Source: Treponema brennaborense DSM 12168
Lineage (GTDB): Bacteria > Spirochaetota > Spirochaetia > Treponematales > Treponemataceae
NCBI RefSeq assembly: GCF_000212415.1
Contig: NC_015500.1
Coordinates: 930,001-994,000, forward strand
Length of the DNA: 64,000 nt
Direction: 5' to 3'
Below are positions 25,666 through 35,322 of this stretch, in pieces (within the stretch, counting starts at the first letter, position 1; each line of letters begins with the position of its first letter). A model generated the notes under the pieces. It was not told where the DNA came from. It worked only from the letters and a program-made list of their open reading frames with translations, and did not search any database. Position numbers and translations under genes: made by a program.

Positions 25666-25747
25666 AAAGATAAAACTGTTATTGAAATCCGCCCGTATGC
25701 CGATATTTTAAAAGATATTACCAGCGCCGTTACAGGAGTTTTCATCT

Positions 25748-27046
25748 ATGAATTCATACGATGTTGCAGATTTAAAAGAGAATACGTATTTTACCGATGA
25801 AGTCGTTTTGGATAAAATGTTCCTGCTTTTAAATAGTACCATTCCCGTGACGAACGATTTGATAAAGGCTTTGCTTGACTGGGATTTCAGGCAAGTGTAT
25901 TCGGATGGGACGATCGGTACGGGAATCGCCAAATCCGTCTCCGCTCCGGCTTCCGCTTCCGAACCGATGTCTGCTGCCGATATATTGAAGTTTAATTCAC
26001 AGATGGAATCCGTTGATCCGGAAGAGTTGAAAATTGCCGTCGGGCAGAAAAAACTCGGAGATTCGGTGAAACGCATTATGGAAGACGCCGGCCAGCAGTT
26101 TCAGGATTCGGCTTCCGTTGACAATGAGCAAAGCCGCATGTCCATGGTGCAGACCGTATACAACGAATACCTCAATTATATCGGCAAAGTGTACACGCAC
26201 TACGCTACGCACAAAGAACTGAATCTTGAAGAATTGCATTCCACCGTAAAAGATTTTTGCGTATTCATAAAAGAAAACCGCCGCTACGTGCTGCGCGTAG
26301 AACCGGAGATGGAAGCCCGCAGCAAGAATTTCCTGATCAGCCATTCGATGCGCTCTACGGTGCTTGCCATTACGATCGGGCTGCAGTTGCGCATTCCGCT
26401 GAGTAAACTGGTCGAGTTGGGCGTGGCTTGTATTCTGCACGAAATCGGCATGATCCGGCTGCCGCCGCAGTTGTATATGACGGACAGGATGCTTTCTCCG
26501 GCGGAAAAAAATCAAATCAATACGCATCCCATTATTTCGTACACCATTCTGAAAAGCTACGACGCGCCGCTCAGCATCTGTCTGGGCGTGCTGGAGCATC
26601 ATGAGAAAGAAAACGGCACCGGTTACCCGCGGCATATCAGCGGCGACAAAATTTCAATGTATGCGAAAATCATTTCGGTTGCCTGTTCTTTTGAAGCGAT
26701 TACCGCTCCCCGGCATTATAAGGAAGCCTCCAGTTCGTACGACGCCATGGTTGAAATGCTCAAAAATAAGGGAAAACAGTACGACGAATTGGTCATAAAA
26801 GCGCTGCTGTACAGTTTATCCCTGTTTCCCATCGGTGCGTACGTGTATTTATCGAACGGAAAAATAGGGCAGGTCGTCGACGTGAATCCTGAAAATCCCA
26901 AAAACCCGATCGTGCAGATCGTCGGCGAAAAAGACACCGCCGGTGATCCGAAAACGGTGGAAACGAACGACTCGACGCTGCGCGTTATGCGCGTTCTGAA
27001 TAAACAGGAAGTAGCTGATATTTTGAAAACCGTGGGCGTAAAATGA
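25748..27046 (+). CDS. HD-GYP-type protein with altered metal ligands
   Basis: A 432-residue protein. The N-terminal ~190 residues are of unknown fold. The HD-GYP-type domain follows (about 195-345): ILHEIGMIRLP replaces HDIGKI, THPIISYTIL and EHHEKENGTGYP are close to consensus, but SVACSFEAITAPRHYKEA replaces VADVFDALTSDRPYRKA. Thus two metal-binding Asp are changed (to Glu and Cys). A ~75-residue C-terminal beta-rich tail follows. By family it would hydrolyse cyclic di-GMP, but these changes may make it a binding protein or alter metal choice. GGAG lies 9 nt before the ATG. Confidence 0.8.
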   Translation: MNSYDVADLKENTYFTDEVVLDKMFLLLNSTIPVTNDLIKALLDWDFRQVYSDGTIGTGIAKSVSAPASASEPMSAADILKFNSQMESVDPEELKIAVGQKKLGDSVKRIMEDAGQQFQDSASVDNEQSRMSMVQTVYNEYLNYIGKVYTHYATHKELNLEELHSTVKDFCVFIKENRRYVLRVEPEMEARSKNFLISHSMRSTVLAITIGLQLRIPLSKLVELGVACILHEIGMIRLPPQLYMTDRMLSPAEKNQINTHPIISYTILKSYDAPLSICLGVLEHHEKENGTGYPRHISGDKISMYAKIISVACSFEAITAPRHYKEASSSYDAMVEMLKNKGKQYDELVIKALLYSLSLFPIGAYVYLSNGKIGQVVDVNPENPKNPIVQIVGEKDTAGDPKTVETNDSTLRVMRVLNKQEVADILKTVGVK

Positions 27047-27107
27047 AAAACGACCGGGCGGGCGGCTCGATCGTTTTATCTTGCAGCGGAAACGGGCGGC
27101 TATCGTA

Positions 27108-27869
27108 TCAGGAAAAAAACGAACGAAGCGCTTCTTCGTCGGTTAAGAATTTATCGTCTATAACGGGCGGATGCGTTTCAAAATAGAGTATTTGTTGCAG
27201 TTCTTCCTGATGCTGTACGCCCCACACGGGCACCGCGTTTTCAAAGCGGCGCAGAAAACCGTATGCGAGCGGTATGTTGCGGATAACGCCGCCGCACAAC
27301 GGCTGCATGGCAATGAAGCCGACGTCGTGCGCTTCGCTTTCACGCACCAGCGCGCGCGTCTCGTCCGGGCAAAGCATGTTGAACGGATATTGCAGCGTTT
27401 CGTATAAACCGTTCGCGAGCGCGCACCGGGCGAGCGGCAGCGAATCTGTTACGAACCCGATATGCCGGATTTTTCCCGATTTTTTCAAATCTTCGAGCGT
27501 TTCGTAAATGCCGTCGGAAGCGCCCCGTTCGGGAACGAACGGCGGCATTTCCAACTGATACAAATCGACGTAATCCGTCTGCAGTGTGTCGAGACTTTCT
27601 TCCAATTCCGCTCGGATTTGCGCAGCCGAAAGCGCGGTCGTTTTGGTTGCAAGCAGTATGTTTTTGCGAATCGCGTAAACGGCCGCACCGAGCCGCCGTT
27701 CGCTTTCCGGACTGGAACGGGCGGTGTCAAAAAAATTGACGCCGCCTTCGTACGCTTGCGTAACGAGCGCTTCCGCGTCATCGGGATTTTCAAGTTTCTG
27801 CAGATTCTGGGCGCCGAACGCCGTTCTGCTTACCAGCAGATTTGATTTTCCCAGTGCTACGTATTCCAT
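27108..27869 (-). CDS. Aldo/keto reductase-family protein with changed catalytic residues
   Basis: A 253-residue (beta/alpha)8 AKR-like protein. Family blocks are present: GKSNLLVSRTAFGA, GVNFFDTAR, ILLATKT, LDTLQTDYVDLYQLE, SGKIRHIGF and GFIAMQPLCGG. The Asp and Lys of the catalytic tetrad survive, but the Tyr position in DTARSSPESERR is Ser, and the His of DLYQLH is Glu. It is also shorter than usual AKRs. It may use another chemistry or be a binding protein. It starts 20 nt after glyS on the same strand, without a clear ribosome site. Confidence 0.8.
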   Translation of the reverse strand: MEYVALGKSNLLVSRTAFGAQNLQKLENPDDAEALVTQAYEGGVNFFDTARSSPESERRLGAAVYAIRKNILLATKTTALSAAQIRAELEESLDTLQTDYVDLYQLEMPPFVPERGASDGIYETLEDLKKSGKIRHIGFVTDSLPLARCALANGLYETLQYPFNMLCPDETRALVRESEAHDVGFIAMQPLCGGVIRNIPLAYGFLRRFENAVPVWGVQHQEELQQILYFETHPPVIDDKFLTDEEALRSFFS

Positions 27870-27889
27870 AGTCGTATACGGCTGCCCGT

Positions 27890-29236
27890 TTATCCGCGCT
27901 TGTAATTTTTGATTTCCTGATGAAGACGGGAAACCAATTCGCTGCGCGGAACACGGATCTGTTCCATTGAATCACGGAAACGGATCGTGACGGTTCCGTC
28001 TTCTTTCGTGTCGTGGTCGACGGTAATGCAGAACGGCGTGCCGATTTCGTCCTGACGGCGGTACCGTTTACCGATCGTACCGGACTGATCGTAGTCGGTT
28101 ACGAATTCTTCCTGCAATTCGGCTCTGATTTCCTGCGCCAATTCGGCGAGACCGTCTTTTTTCATCAGCGGCAGAATGGCGACGGTAACCGGCGCTATTT
28201 TCGGGTGAAAATGCAGCACCGTGCGGTAATCTTCCGGTGCGCCCGCGGCGGCTACGTTTTGTTCTTCGTACGCATCGCACAGGAACATCAGCAGATTGCG
28301 TGTCAGACCGGCCGACGTTTCGATGATGTACGGAATGTATTTTTCATTGCCGTTGTCCTGGTCGATGTACTGCATGTCTTTTCCGGAAAATTCGGTATGA
28401 CGGGTCAAATCGAAATTCGTGCGGTTGTGCACGCCTTCCAGTTCCTGAAAACCCATCGGAAATTCGTATTCGATATCGTACGCGTCTTTCGCATAGTGCG
28501 CCAGTTTTTCGTGATGATACCAGCGGAGTTTTTCCATGTGGATACCGTATTTTTTATAAAAGCTCCAACGCTGTTCGCGCCAGTATTCAAACCATTTGTC
28601 GTCTTCGCCCGGTTTTACGAAAAACTGCATTTCCATCTGTTCAAATTCGCACGTGCGGAAAATGAAGTTTTTGGTAACGATTTCGTTGCGGAACGCTTTT
28701 CCGACTTGCGCGATGCCGAACGGCACTTTCATACGGTTCGACTGGATGATGTTCTTATAATTGACGTAAATGCCCTGAGCCGTTTCGGGGCGGAGATACA
28801 CGACGCTCGCGCTGTCTTCGGCGGGGCCTATGTGCGTTTTGAACATGAGATTGAACGCTCGCGGTTCTGTCAATTCACCGCCGCAGTTCGGGCATTTTTT
28901 TGCGGCAAGCGCGGCTTGATCCATCGTATCCGCACGGAAGCGCATTTTGCACTGCTTGCAGTCGACCAGCGGGTCGGAAAAGTTTGCGACGTGACCGGAA
29001 GCTTCCCAGACGCGCGGATGCATGAGAATCGCCGCGTCGAGACCGACGATATTGTCGTGCAGCTGGGTCATTTCTTTCCACCAAGCGTTCTGTATGTTCT
29101 TTTTCAATTCGATACCGACCGGACCGTAATCCCACGCTCCGGCCTGTCCGCCGTAAATTTCTGAAGACTGAAATACGAAACCGCGCCGTTTGCACAGGCT
29201 GACGATTTTTTCCATAGTTATTTCACGTGAATCCAT
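27890..29236 (-). CDS. glyS: Glycyl-tRNA synthetase (single-chain, alpha2 type)
   Basis: A 448-residue class IIa GlyRS of the dimeric type, charging tRNA-Gly. Seen: [24 protein letters not shown] at the start, motif 2 [25 protein letters not shown], and the C-terminal anticodon-binding domain ([13 protein letters not shown] ... [17 protein letters not shown]). A zinc-like pair CKQC / CPNCGG lies in the insertion near residue 95. I chose ATG 29236, because GAGG lies 6 nt before it; the upstream ATG (29248) would include that motif in the coding region. Confidence 0.94.
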   Translation of the reverse strand: MDSREITMEKIVSLCKRRGFVFQSSEIYGGQAGAWDYGPVGIELKKNIQNAWWKEMTQLHDNIVGLDAAILMHPRVWEASGHVANFSDPLVDCKQCKMRFRADTMDQAALAAKKCPNCGGELTEPRAFNLMFKTHIGPAEDSASVVYLRPETAQGIYVNYKNIIQSNRMKVPFGIAQVGKAFRNEIVTKNFIFRTCEFEQMEMQFFVKPGEDDKWFEYWREQRWSFYKKYGIHMEKLRWYHHEKLAHYAKDAYDIEYEFPMGFQELEGVHNRTNFDLTRHTEFSGKDMQYIDQDNGNEKYIPYIIETSAGLTRNLLMFLCDAYEEQNVAAAGAPEDYRTVLHFHPKIAPVTVAILPLMKKDGLAELAQEIRAELQEEFVTDYDQSGTIGKRYRRQDEIGTPFCITVDHDTKEDGTVTIRFRDSMEQIRVPRSELVSRLHQEIKNYKRG

Positions 29237-29324
29237 TTTGCGCCTCATTAAAATGATACTTTTTATATGATATCATAGATACAACGGAAATGTACAGTAG
29301 CCCGCCGATGCTGCGTGACTGCGG

Positions 29325-29353
29325 TTGCAACTTATGCAGGTATGCGGTATAGT
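29325..29353 (+). promoter_or_regulatory. Promoter of the META-domain lipoprotein
   Basis: TTGCAA (29325-29330), 17-nt spacer, TATAGT (29348-29353), then GGAG and the ATG at 29380. Confidence 0.65.
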
Positions 29354-29379
29354 GTGCGATACCGTTTTTTGGAGTTTAC

Positions 29380-30204
29380 ATGAAAAATATGAAGAAATCT
29401 GTTTATGTTGCGTTTCCGGTCGGTTTGACTATTCTGACCGTTTTGTTGTACGGCTGCGTGTCGGTCGGCGTAAAATCCGCCGCGCGTTCCGCCGCCGGTG
29501 ATTGGAAACTGGTCGCCGCCGCTGCAAACGGAACGGCGGTCGCCGTGCCGGAGGATCTCGGCGTAACGTTTTCCGCCGAAGCCGACGGAAACGGAGGTTT
29601 CGACGTGTACGGTTTTGCCGGCGTGAATAATTACTCCGGTTCCGCCTCGATTTCGGGAGACGTTTTCGAGCACAGCGCGTTCGCCGTAACGCTGATGGCC
29701 GGCCCGGAAGCCGACGCCGCCTTTGAGCGGGTGTTCCTTTCTATCCTCGAATCTGCCGAAAAGGCCGCCGTCGTGCCGGAACACGGCGGCACGGTTCTGC
29801 GCTTGAGCGATGCCGACGGTAAAAACACGCTTACGTTTGCCGCCCTGAACTTGGCGGACACGGCGTGGCGGCTTTCTGCATATAATACGGGCAGCGCCGT
29901 TTCGTCGCTGCCTGCCGATACGGAAACGCCGGAACTCGTTTTTGACGGAAAAGGCGGAATCACGGGGTTCACCGGGGTAAACCGTCTGGTGGGCACGTAC
30001 GCCGCCGATGAAACGGAGCGGACGCTCTCCTTTTCCGCGCTCGGTATGACCAAGATGGGCGCGCCGTCGCAGACGGCGGCGTCGCTGGAATCCCGGTACG
30101 CGGAACTTTTGGGAATCGTTTCCCGCTATCAGTTGTCCGCATCGTCTCTGCGGCTGCTTGATGACAACGGAACGACGCTGCTCGTTTTTGTGAAAGCAAT
30201 TTGA
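29380..30204 (+). CDS. META-domain lipoprotein (HslJ-like, two repeats)
   Basis: A 274-residue predicted lipoprotein. The signal segment ends in VLLYGC (lipobox Cys about residue 27). Two META/HslJ-like domains follow: one around GDWKLVAAA...GFAGVNNYSGSASI...MAGPEADAAFERVF, the second around DTAWRLSAY...GGITGFTGVNRLVGTY...MTKMGAPSQTAASLESRYAEL. In E. coli HslJ this domain is an outer-membrane lipoprotein linked to stress resistance; the molecular role is unknown. GGAG 5 nt before the ATG supports the start. Confidence 0.82.
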   Translation: MKNMKKSVYVAFPVGLTILTVLLYGCVSVGVKSAARSAAGDWKLVAAAANGTAVAVPEDLGVTFSAEADGNGGFDVYGFAGVNNYSGSASISGDVFEHSAFAVTLMAGPEADAAFERVFLSILESAEKAAVVPEHGGTVLRLSDADGKNTLTFAALNLADTAWRLSAYNTGSAVSSLPADTETPELVFDGKGGITGFTGVNRLVGTYAADETERTLSFSALGMTKMGAPSQTAASLESRYAELLGIVSRYQLSASSLRLLDDNGTTLLVFVKAI

Positions 30205-30229
30205 CATTGTTTTACTTTTTTGATACAAT
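30201..30229 (+). promoter_or_regulatory. rpmB promoter
   Basis: Near-consensus TTGACA (30201-30206), 17-nt spacer and TACAAT (30224-30229). The -35 box overlaps the stop codon of the META lipoprotein gene. Confidence 0.8.
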
Positions 30230-30261
30230 GGTATTTCAGATATTTTATAGGCAGGTTTGTT

Positions 30262-30453
30262 ATGTCCAGAAGATGTGATATTTGCGGAAAAGGTTCTCTG
30301 AGCGGTAATAAAGTGAGTAAATCATATAATCATACGCGCCGTACATGGAAACCGAATATTGTCGAAGTAAAAACTGAAATCGGCGGCACCGCAATGACGA
30401 TCAAAATGTGTACCCGCTGCTTGAGAAGCGGATACGTTACCAAAAAAGTCTAA
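30262..30453 (+). CDS. rpmB: Ribosomal protein bL28
   Basis: A 63-residue L28 of the large ribosomal subunit, starting at ATG 30262 (MSRRCDICGKGSLSGNKVS). It keeps both Cys pairs (CDIC near the start and CTRC near the end), so it is the zinc-binding C+ form. It has its own strong promoter and a terminator. Confidence 0.96.
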   Translation: MSRRCDICGKGSLSGNKVSKSYNHTRRTWKPNIVEVKTEIGGTAMTIKMCTRCLRSGYVTKKV

Positions 30454-30471
30454 TCCGGACTGTCAGGTAAA

Positions 30472-30511
30472 AGAGAGCTGTTCAGGATAAAATCCGGCAG
30501 CTCTTTTTTTA
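30472..30511 (+). terminator. rpmB terminator
   Basis: AGAGCTG.TTCAGGAT pairs with ATCCGG.CAGCTCT around an AAA loop and is followed by seven T. Confidence 0.85.
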
Positions 30512-30590
30512 TTTTCCGGAGGAGGCGCACGGCAGCCGCGACTTACGGCAGCGGCGTTCTCCTCGGGCTGCAGTTCACATCGGCTGCAGC

Positions 30591-32114
30591 TCACATCAGC
30601 GGTGAAAACAGTTTGCAAAATCCACGCCAGGCTCGTTTTAATATGAAATGATTGTCGAAGGTTCCTTTCGATGCTTCCGCAGCGTTTTTGATATCGTCGA
30701 GAAATATTTTTTCGCACGTCAGTGCCAACTTTGCGTCGTAAAAAATGGCGTTCACTTCAAAATGCAGTTCAAAGCTGCGGGTGTCTATATTCGTTGAACC
30801 CACCGTGGCTATTTTACGGTCGACGACCATCGTTTTGGAATGGATAAATCCGTTGTATTGATAAAACTTTATACCGAGTGCCAGCATTTCCCGCATGAAT
30901 TCGTGCGAAGCCGCTTTTACGTAAAATTTATCCCACACGCCGGGTACCATGATGCGGACGTCCACTCCCGAAAAAGCGGCGATCCTGAGCGCGGTAAAAA
31001 ATTGCGCGTCGGGAGTAAAATAGGGCGTTTGAATATAAACGTATTTTTTTGCACTCATGATCATCCGGATGAGTGCGTCCTCTATTTCCGTTTTTTGTAT
31101 GTCGTCCGGACCCGCCGTTACTATTTGGGTGGGAATTTTTCCCGTACTGAAAATGGTATCGAATATGTCGGGATGTTCTTTTACGGATACCTGCTGCGTA
31201 AAATCGGAGAATACGTTCGGCGGAAAATATTTTGCGGTATCTTCGGGGCCGTGCAGCCGGGTTTTCCATGCCGGCATACTGAACCAATCGATGCAGAACA
31301 CGGTTTGCAGCTGAACGACGCTCGTGCCGGTAAACCTGATGTGCGTGTCACGCCAGAACGGTTTGCGGTTGCTCCGGTTGCGGTTCGCGTATTCGTCGCC
31401 GACGTTGACGCCGCCCATATAGGCGATGGTTCCGTCTATTACCGTAATCTTGCGATGGTTGCGGAAGTTGATCGAAAAGGGCAGTCCCCGGCGCACCGGA
31501 AAAAACGCAAGCGATTTTCCGCCGGCTTTGTCGAGTTTTCTGAAGAATCCGGTGGGAGTCGAAATCGAGCCGAAATCGTCGTACAGCAATTTTACGTCCA
31601 CACCTTCACGGGCTTTCCGGCAGAGAATCTCCATGATTTCACATCCGGTTGCGTCGTTATGGAAAATGAAAAATTCCATATTGATCGTCCGTTCCGCAGC
31701 TTGCAGATCCTTTTTCAGCTGCGTGAACATATCCTGCCCCCATCGGTAGATTTCTATGGAATCAGTCGCCGTCAGCAAGCTGCCGCCTTTTGACAGATTC
31801 ATATCTACGAGCGGAAAATAATCTTTTATGACATGATTCGGCAGTTCGTGCCGCCGTTCTTTTAAATAGGCGAGCTGTTCGGCCTTCAGATTTTTCAGTT
31901 TTTCGTTTATGTAAGCCGTCGTCGTGCTCATCCGCTTCGTCCGCGTAAAAAAATGCCCGCTGAACAGCAAATACAGTATCATGCCGATACCGGGCAGCAG
32001 TACGAGCGTCAAAAGCCACGCCATTCTGCGCGCTGATTCTTTGCGTTCAAAAAACAGGATAAAACCGATGAATAATATGTTCAGCGTGTGTACGATATCC
32101 CATAAAATATTCAT
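30591..32114 (-). CDS. cls: Cardiolipin synthase (phospholipase D family)
   Basis: A 507-residue membrane enzyme that joins two phosphatidylglycerols into cardiolipin. Two N-terminal membrane helices (about residues 4-22 and 33-52) are followed by two PLD domains with HKD motifs: HRKITVIDGTIAYMGG and HSKTMVVDRKIATVGSTN. I start it at MNILWDIVHTLN (32114), 4 nt after the stop of the PEGA gene, because a longer upstream frame reads through that gene. It would be co-transcribed with the PEGA protein. At its end the sequence CTGCAG-TCACATC is duplicated. Confidence 0.9.
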   Translation of the reverse strand: MNILWDIVHTLNILFIGFILFFERKESARRMAWLLTLVLLPGIGMILYLLFSGHFFTRTKRMSTTTAYINEKLKNLKAEQLAYLKERRHELPNHVIKDYFPLVDMNLSKGGSLLTATDSIEIYRWGQDMFTQLKKDLQAAERTINMEFFIFHNDATGCEIMEILCRKAREGVDVKLLYDDFGSISTPTGFFRKLDKAGGKSLAFFPVRRGLPFSINFRNHRKITVIDGTIAYMGGVNVGDEYANRNRSNRKPFWRDTHIRFTGTSVVQLQTVFCIDWFSMPAWKTRLHGPEDTAKYFPPNVFSDFTQQVSVKEHPDIFDTIFSTGKIPTQIVTAGPDDIQKTEIEDALIRMIMSAKKYVYIQTPYFTPDAQFFTALRIAAFSGVDVRIMVPGVWDKFYVKAASHEFMREMLALGIKFYQYNGFIHSKTMVVDRKIATVGSTNIDTRSFELHFEVNAIFYDAKLALTCEKIFLDDIKNAAEASKGTFDNHFILKRAWRGFCKLFSPLM

Positions 32115-32118
32115 AGAC

Positions 32119-33708
32119 CTACCGCAGGAAAACCGTACATTCCAATGCGAACGCGATGCGCGCGCTGCCGTCGGGACGAACGGTTCCGGTTCCCTGTATG
32201 CCGAGCATGACCGGTGTGTTCGGAATGACGTACGCCGCGTCCGCACCGAACGACGTTCCGCTGAACCAATCCCGCGGAGCGTCCGCAGCCGTACTGAACG
32301 ATGAAACCGCGACTCCCCAAATACCTGCGGAAAAGCTTCCCCTGTTGAGCCGGAGCGACAGACCGTTTTTCCAGCAGATCGAACCGGTTGAAACGTCTCC
32401 CCGCTCGGGGCCGAAAATGCATTCGCTGGAGACGTTCGCCGTTACCGAGCGTACGGTGATGCCGGCGGCGGCGCCCAGTCCGAGTCCGAGTTGGGAATCC
32501 GCCGCGGAAAGCGCGGCGCTTTGCGTGCCGTATCCGTATCGCAGCAGCGCTCCCGCGTTGAACGCACCGGCGCGGTACGCCGCTTTTACGGTTCCCGCCG
32601 CGTACAGCGGCACTTCGCCCGATTCGGGGACAGTAAAGCCCGCCTGCACGGCGTATTCAAGCCAGTCCAGCGGCGTGTGCATGAACAGCATGGTCAGCGG
32701 CACGCCGTATTCGGCCGGGCGCTCGGTTTGCCAGCCGTAGCCGAGCCGCCATACGGTGCTTATCGTGCCGGCCGGATACAGGCGGGCCGACGGAACGAGA
32801 CCGGTTCCGGTTCCCGACGCGCTGAGACTGGCGAACGGATACGAAATGCTTCTGTTTATGGTAACGGACGCGGACGACGTCTGCCGCACCGGATCGCCGC
32901 CGGCGGTAAATCCGTTCACGTCGGCCGTGATAAGATACGTGCCGTCCGGTGCGGAAGTGCCGGCATCCGTGCGGCCGTCCCACTCGCACGACTGTTCCCA
33001 AGTCGTAAACCGCTTGAGTGGCATCGTTCTGATGACGCCGCCGTTTTGGAATACGGTGATCGTTCCGTCGCCGCCCGCCGTAACCGAAAAGCGTACGGCG
33101 CACGTTCCGAATACGCCCGGGTTTTGCGGATTAAACGTGTCCGGCGTTACCCGTATCGCCGTTGCGCTGAAATCGGCCCGTTCCAGCGTAACGCGCAGCG
33201 TGGTGATCGTGTTGCGCGGTACGTACACGGACTGCATATCCGGGCGGTATCCGAATGCGCGTATTTCAACGGTGTGAATTCCTTCCGGCAGTTCAAACGT
33301 CCGTACGGACATCGCCGCGCTTTTTTGTACACCGTCGATAAACACGAGCGAGTCTGCAGGTTGTGCGGAAATTTGCAGGATGCCGGTGATGAGACGCAGT
33401 TCAAGGTAAAAAGATTTTTCCGTACCGGCGGCAATGTCCGCGTAGATTTCTTTGGTTTCGTATCCGCTTTTTTTGACCGTGATGCGGTAGGTTCCGGGAA
33501 CAAGCCCGTCTACGGTGAGCGGCGCCGTCCCCGCGTACGCGCCGTTCAGGTATACCGCCGCGCCGGAGACGTTCGCCGTTATTTTCAATGAAGCCCGTTC
33601 CGATTCCGTGTGAGATACGGTTCCGTCCTGTGCAAAACAAAACGTCCCGACCGCAGATAAAACCAACGCGGCGGCGGCAGCCGTCAACCGTAAGCGAATG
33701 TGCTTCAT
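32119..33708 (-). CDS. PEGA-domain envelope protein with FlgD-Ig-like domain
   Basis: A 529-residue secreted protein with a signal peptide ending near TFCFAQ. Two PEGA repeats follow (VYLNGAYAGTAPLTVDGLVPG and VFIDGVQKSAAM...LPEGIHTVEIRAFGY). Then comes an Ig-like segment with the FlgD/CHU-C pattern (EWDGRTDAGTSAPDGTYLI, about residue 250). The C-terminal ~230 residues are beta-rich, possibly an outer-membrane barrel. PEGA domains often bind surfaces or carbohydrates. GGGAGG 4 nt before ATG 33708 sets the start. Its partner is cls, 4 nt downstream. Confidence 0.78.
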   Translation of the reverse strand: MKHIRLRLTAAAAALVLSAVGTFCFAQDGTVSHTESERASLKITANVSGAAVYLNGAYAGTAPLTVDGLVPGTYRITVKKSGYETKEIYADIAAGTEKSFYLELRLITGILQISAQPADSLVFIDGVQKSAAMSVRTFELPEGIHTVEIRAFGYRPDMQSVYVPRNTITTLRVTLERADFSATAIRVTPDTFNPQNPGVFGTCAVRFSVTAGGDGTITVFQNGGVIRTMPLKRFTTWEQSCEWDGRTDAGTSAPDGTYLITADVNGFTAGGDPVRQTSSASVTINRSISYPFASLSASGTGTGLVPSARLYPAGTISTVWRLGYGWQTERPAEYGVPLTMLFMHTPLDWLEYAVQAGFTVPESGEVPLYAAGTVKAAYRAGAFNAGALLRYGYGTQSAALSAADSQLGLGLGAAAGITVRSVTANVSSECIFGPERGDVSTGSICWKNGLSLRLNRGSFSAGIWGVAVSSFSTAADAPRDWFSGTSFGADAAYVIPNTPVMLGIQGTGTVRPDGSARIAFALECTVFLR

Positions 33709-33720
33709 CAAGCCTCCCGT

Positions 33721-35181
33721 TTACTGCAACCGGGCCTCTATAAAGGTCAGTTTCAGCGCTTTCAATGCTTCCGTAATGGATACTTTGTAAATATGCGGAT
33801 TCAGTATACGCTTGTACGTTGAGTCGAGCGTTTGGAGCTGCCGCTGCATGACGTCGCGGGCGTCCTTCAGCGCCTGCTGCGGTTCGGGAACCGGACCGAC
33901 GCGACGTCCCGATTCAATCCGTTTGGTAAGCAGCGGTTCCACTTTCGCCGGAGAAAATCCGAACTGCCGGTAATCGACGGACGGATGGTAATAGCGGCGG
34001 AATTCACCGGGAGTGACCGCTTCGTCTTCCAGCGCAAGAATATCCGCGCGCGCCATACCGTCCGCGTCGTACAGCCGCCACACGTTTTTGACTCCCGGAT
34101 TCGTCGTCTTTTCGGGGTTATCCGAAAACTTCATCGTCGGGATCAGCGCGCCGCCGTCGGCGTTGTGTCGGGCGGCCAGTTTATACACGCCCGTAAAAGA
34201 CGCTTCGTCGCCGCCGGTTACCATGTGCGTACCGACGCCCCAACTGTTTATGGGCGCTTTCTGCTGCACGAGCGTTTCGATGATTTCCTCCGTCAACTCG
34301 TTCGAGACCGAAACGAGTGCCTGCGGAAATCCCGCTTCGTCGAGCCGCTTTCGCACTTCGGTCGAAAGATATTGAATGTCGCCCGAATCCAGACGCACGC
34401 CGAAGCCGAAGCCTTTTTCAACCAGGCCGCGTCCCGCTTCTATCGCGTTTTTTATACCCGAATTGAGCGTGTCGTACGTGTCTATCAGAAAGATCGATTT
34501 TTCGGGATACAATTCGGCGTACGCGTTGAACGCTTCCAGTTCGGACGGAAACGACATGATCCAGGAGTGCGCCATCGTTCCCTGCACCGGAATACCGTAC
34601 AGCTTTCCGGCCAGTGTGTTGCTGGTACCCGACGCACCGCCGATATACGCGGCGCGCGACGCACTCATCGCACCGTCGGGGCCTTGCGCGCGGCGCAGGC
34701 CGAATTCCATGATGTGACCTTTGCCCGACGCAAGCCAAACGCGCGCGGTTTTGGTCGCTATCAGACTTTGAAAATTGATGTGATTCAGAACGAGACCTTC
34801 GATAATCTGCGCTTCGATCAAATTCGCGTGGATGCGGACGATCGGTTCGTTCGGAAAAACGACTGATCCTTCGGTCATCGCGTACAAATCGCCGCGGAAC
34901 CGGAACGCTTTCAGATAATCAAGAAATCCCTGCTCGAATATGCCCTGTTCGGCAAGATAGGCGACGTCGCTTTCGCTGAACGTAAAATGCACCAAAGCGT
35001 CGAGCAGCGTTTCCAATCCGGCAAAAATCGAAAACCCGCCGTTGAACGGCTGGCGTCTGAAAAACATGTCGAATACGGCCGGCGAATCCATTCGCTGTTT
35101 CCAATAGCCTTGCGCCATCGTCAATTCGTAAAAATCGGTAAACAAAGCGCTGGTTTCGTTATTTTCCAGAGAACGTGTCAT
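33721..35181 (-). CDS. pncB: Nicotinate phosphoribosyltransferase
   Basis: A 486-residue NAPRTase making nicotinate mononucleotide from nicotinate and PRPP in NAD salvage. Seen: LFTDFYELTMAQGYWK, the FRRQPFNGGFSIFAGL block, EFGLRRAQGPDGAMSASRAAYIGG (about 175-200), FGVRLDSGDI and the PRPP-linked SWGVGTHMVTGG. GAGGAG before ATG 35181 sets the start. It is 12 nt upstream of the PEGA gene, so pncB-PEGA-cls may form one transcript. Confidence 0.94.
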   Translation of the reverse strand: MTRSLENNETSALFTDFYELTMAQGYWKQRMDSPAVFDMFFRRQPFNGGFSIFAGLETLLDALVHFTFSESDVAYLAEQGIFEQGFLDYLKAFRFRGDLYAMTEGSVVFPNEPIVRIHANLIEAQIIEGLVLNHINFQSLIATKTARVWLASGKGHIMEFGLRRAQGPDGAMSASRAAYIGGASGTSNTLAGKLYGIPVQGTMAHSWIMSFPSELEAFNAYAELYPEKSIFLIDTYDTLNSGIKNAIEAGRGLVEKGFGFGVRLDSGDIQYLSTEVRKRLDEAGFPQALVSVSNELTEEIIETLVQQKAPINSWGVGTHMVTGGDEASFTGVYKLAARHNADGGALIPTMKFSDNPEKTTNPGVKNVWRLYDADGMARADILALEDEAVTPGEFRRYYHPSVDYRQFGFSPAKVEPLLTKRIESGRRVGPVPEPQQALKDARDVMQRQLQTLDSTYKRILNPHIYKVSITEALKALKLTFIEARLQ

Positions 35182-35322
35182 TTTTCTCTCCTCATAAAAG
35201 GGAGCTCCGCACTTTTCGGGCATCCCCGCGGAATTATCCAACGACCGTAACGGATGTTGAAGCGGTATAACTATAGCCCGTTAAAATCATCGTGTCAAAC
35301 GCATCGGCCGCCGGCAAACCCG

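Noticed and set aside
29237-29379. T-box leader upstream of glyS, and likewise before alaS
   Set aside because: The upstream stretches are too short, and neither the T-box core sequence nor a terminator hairpin is seen.
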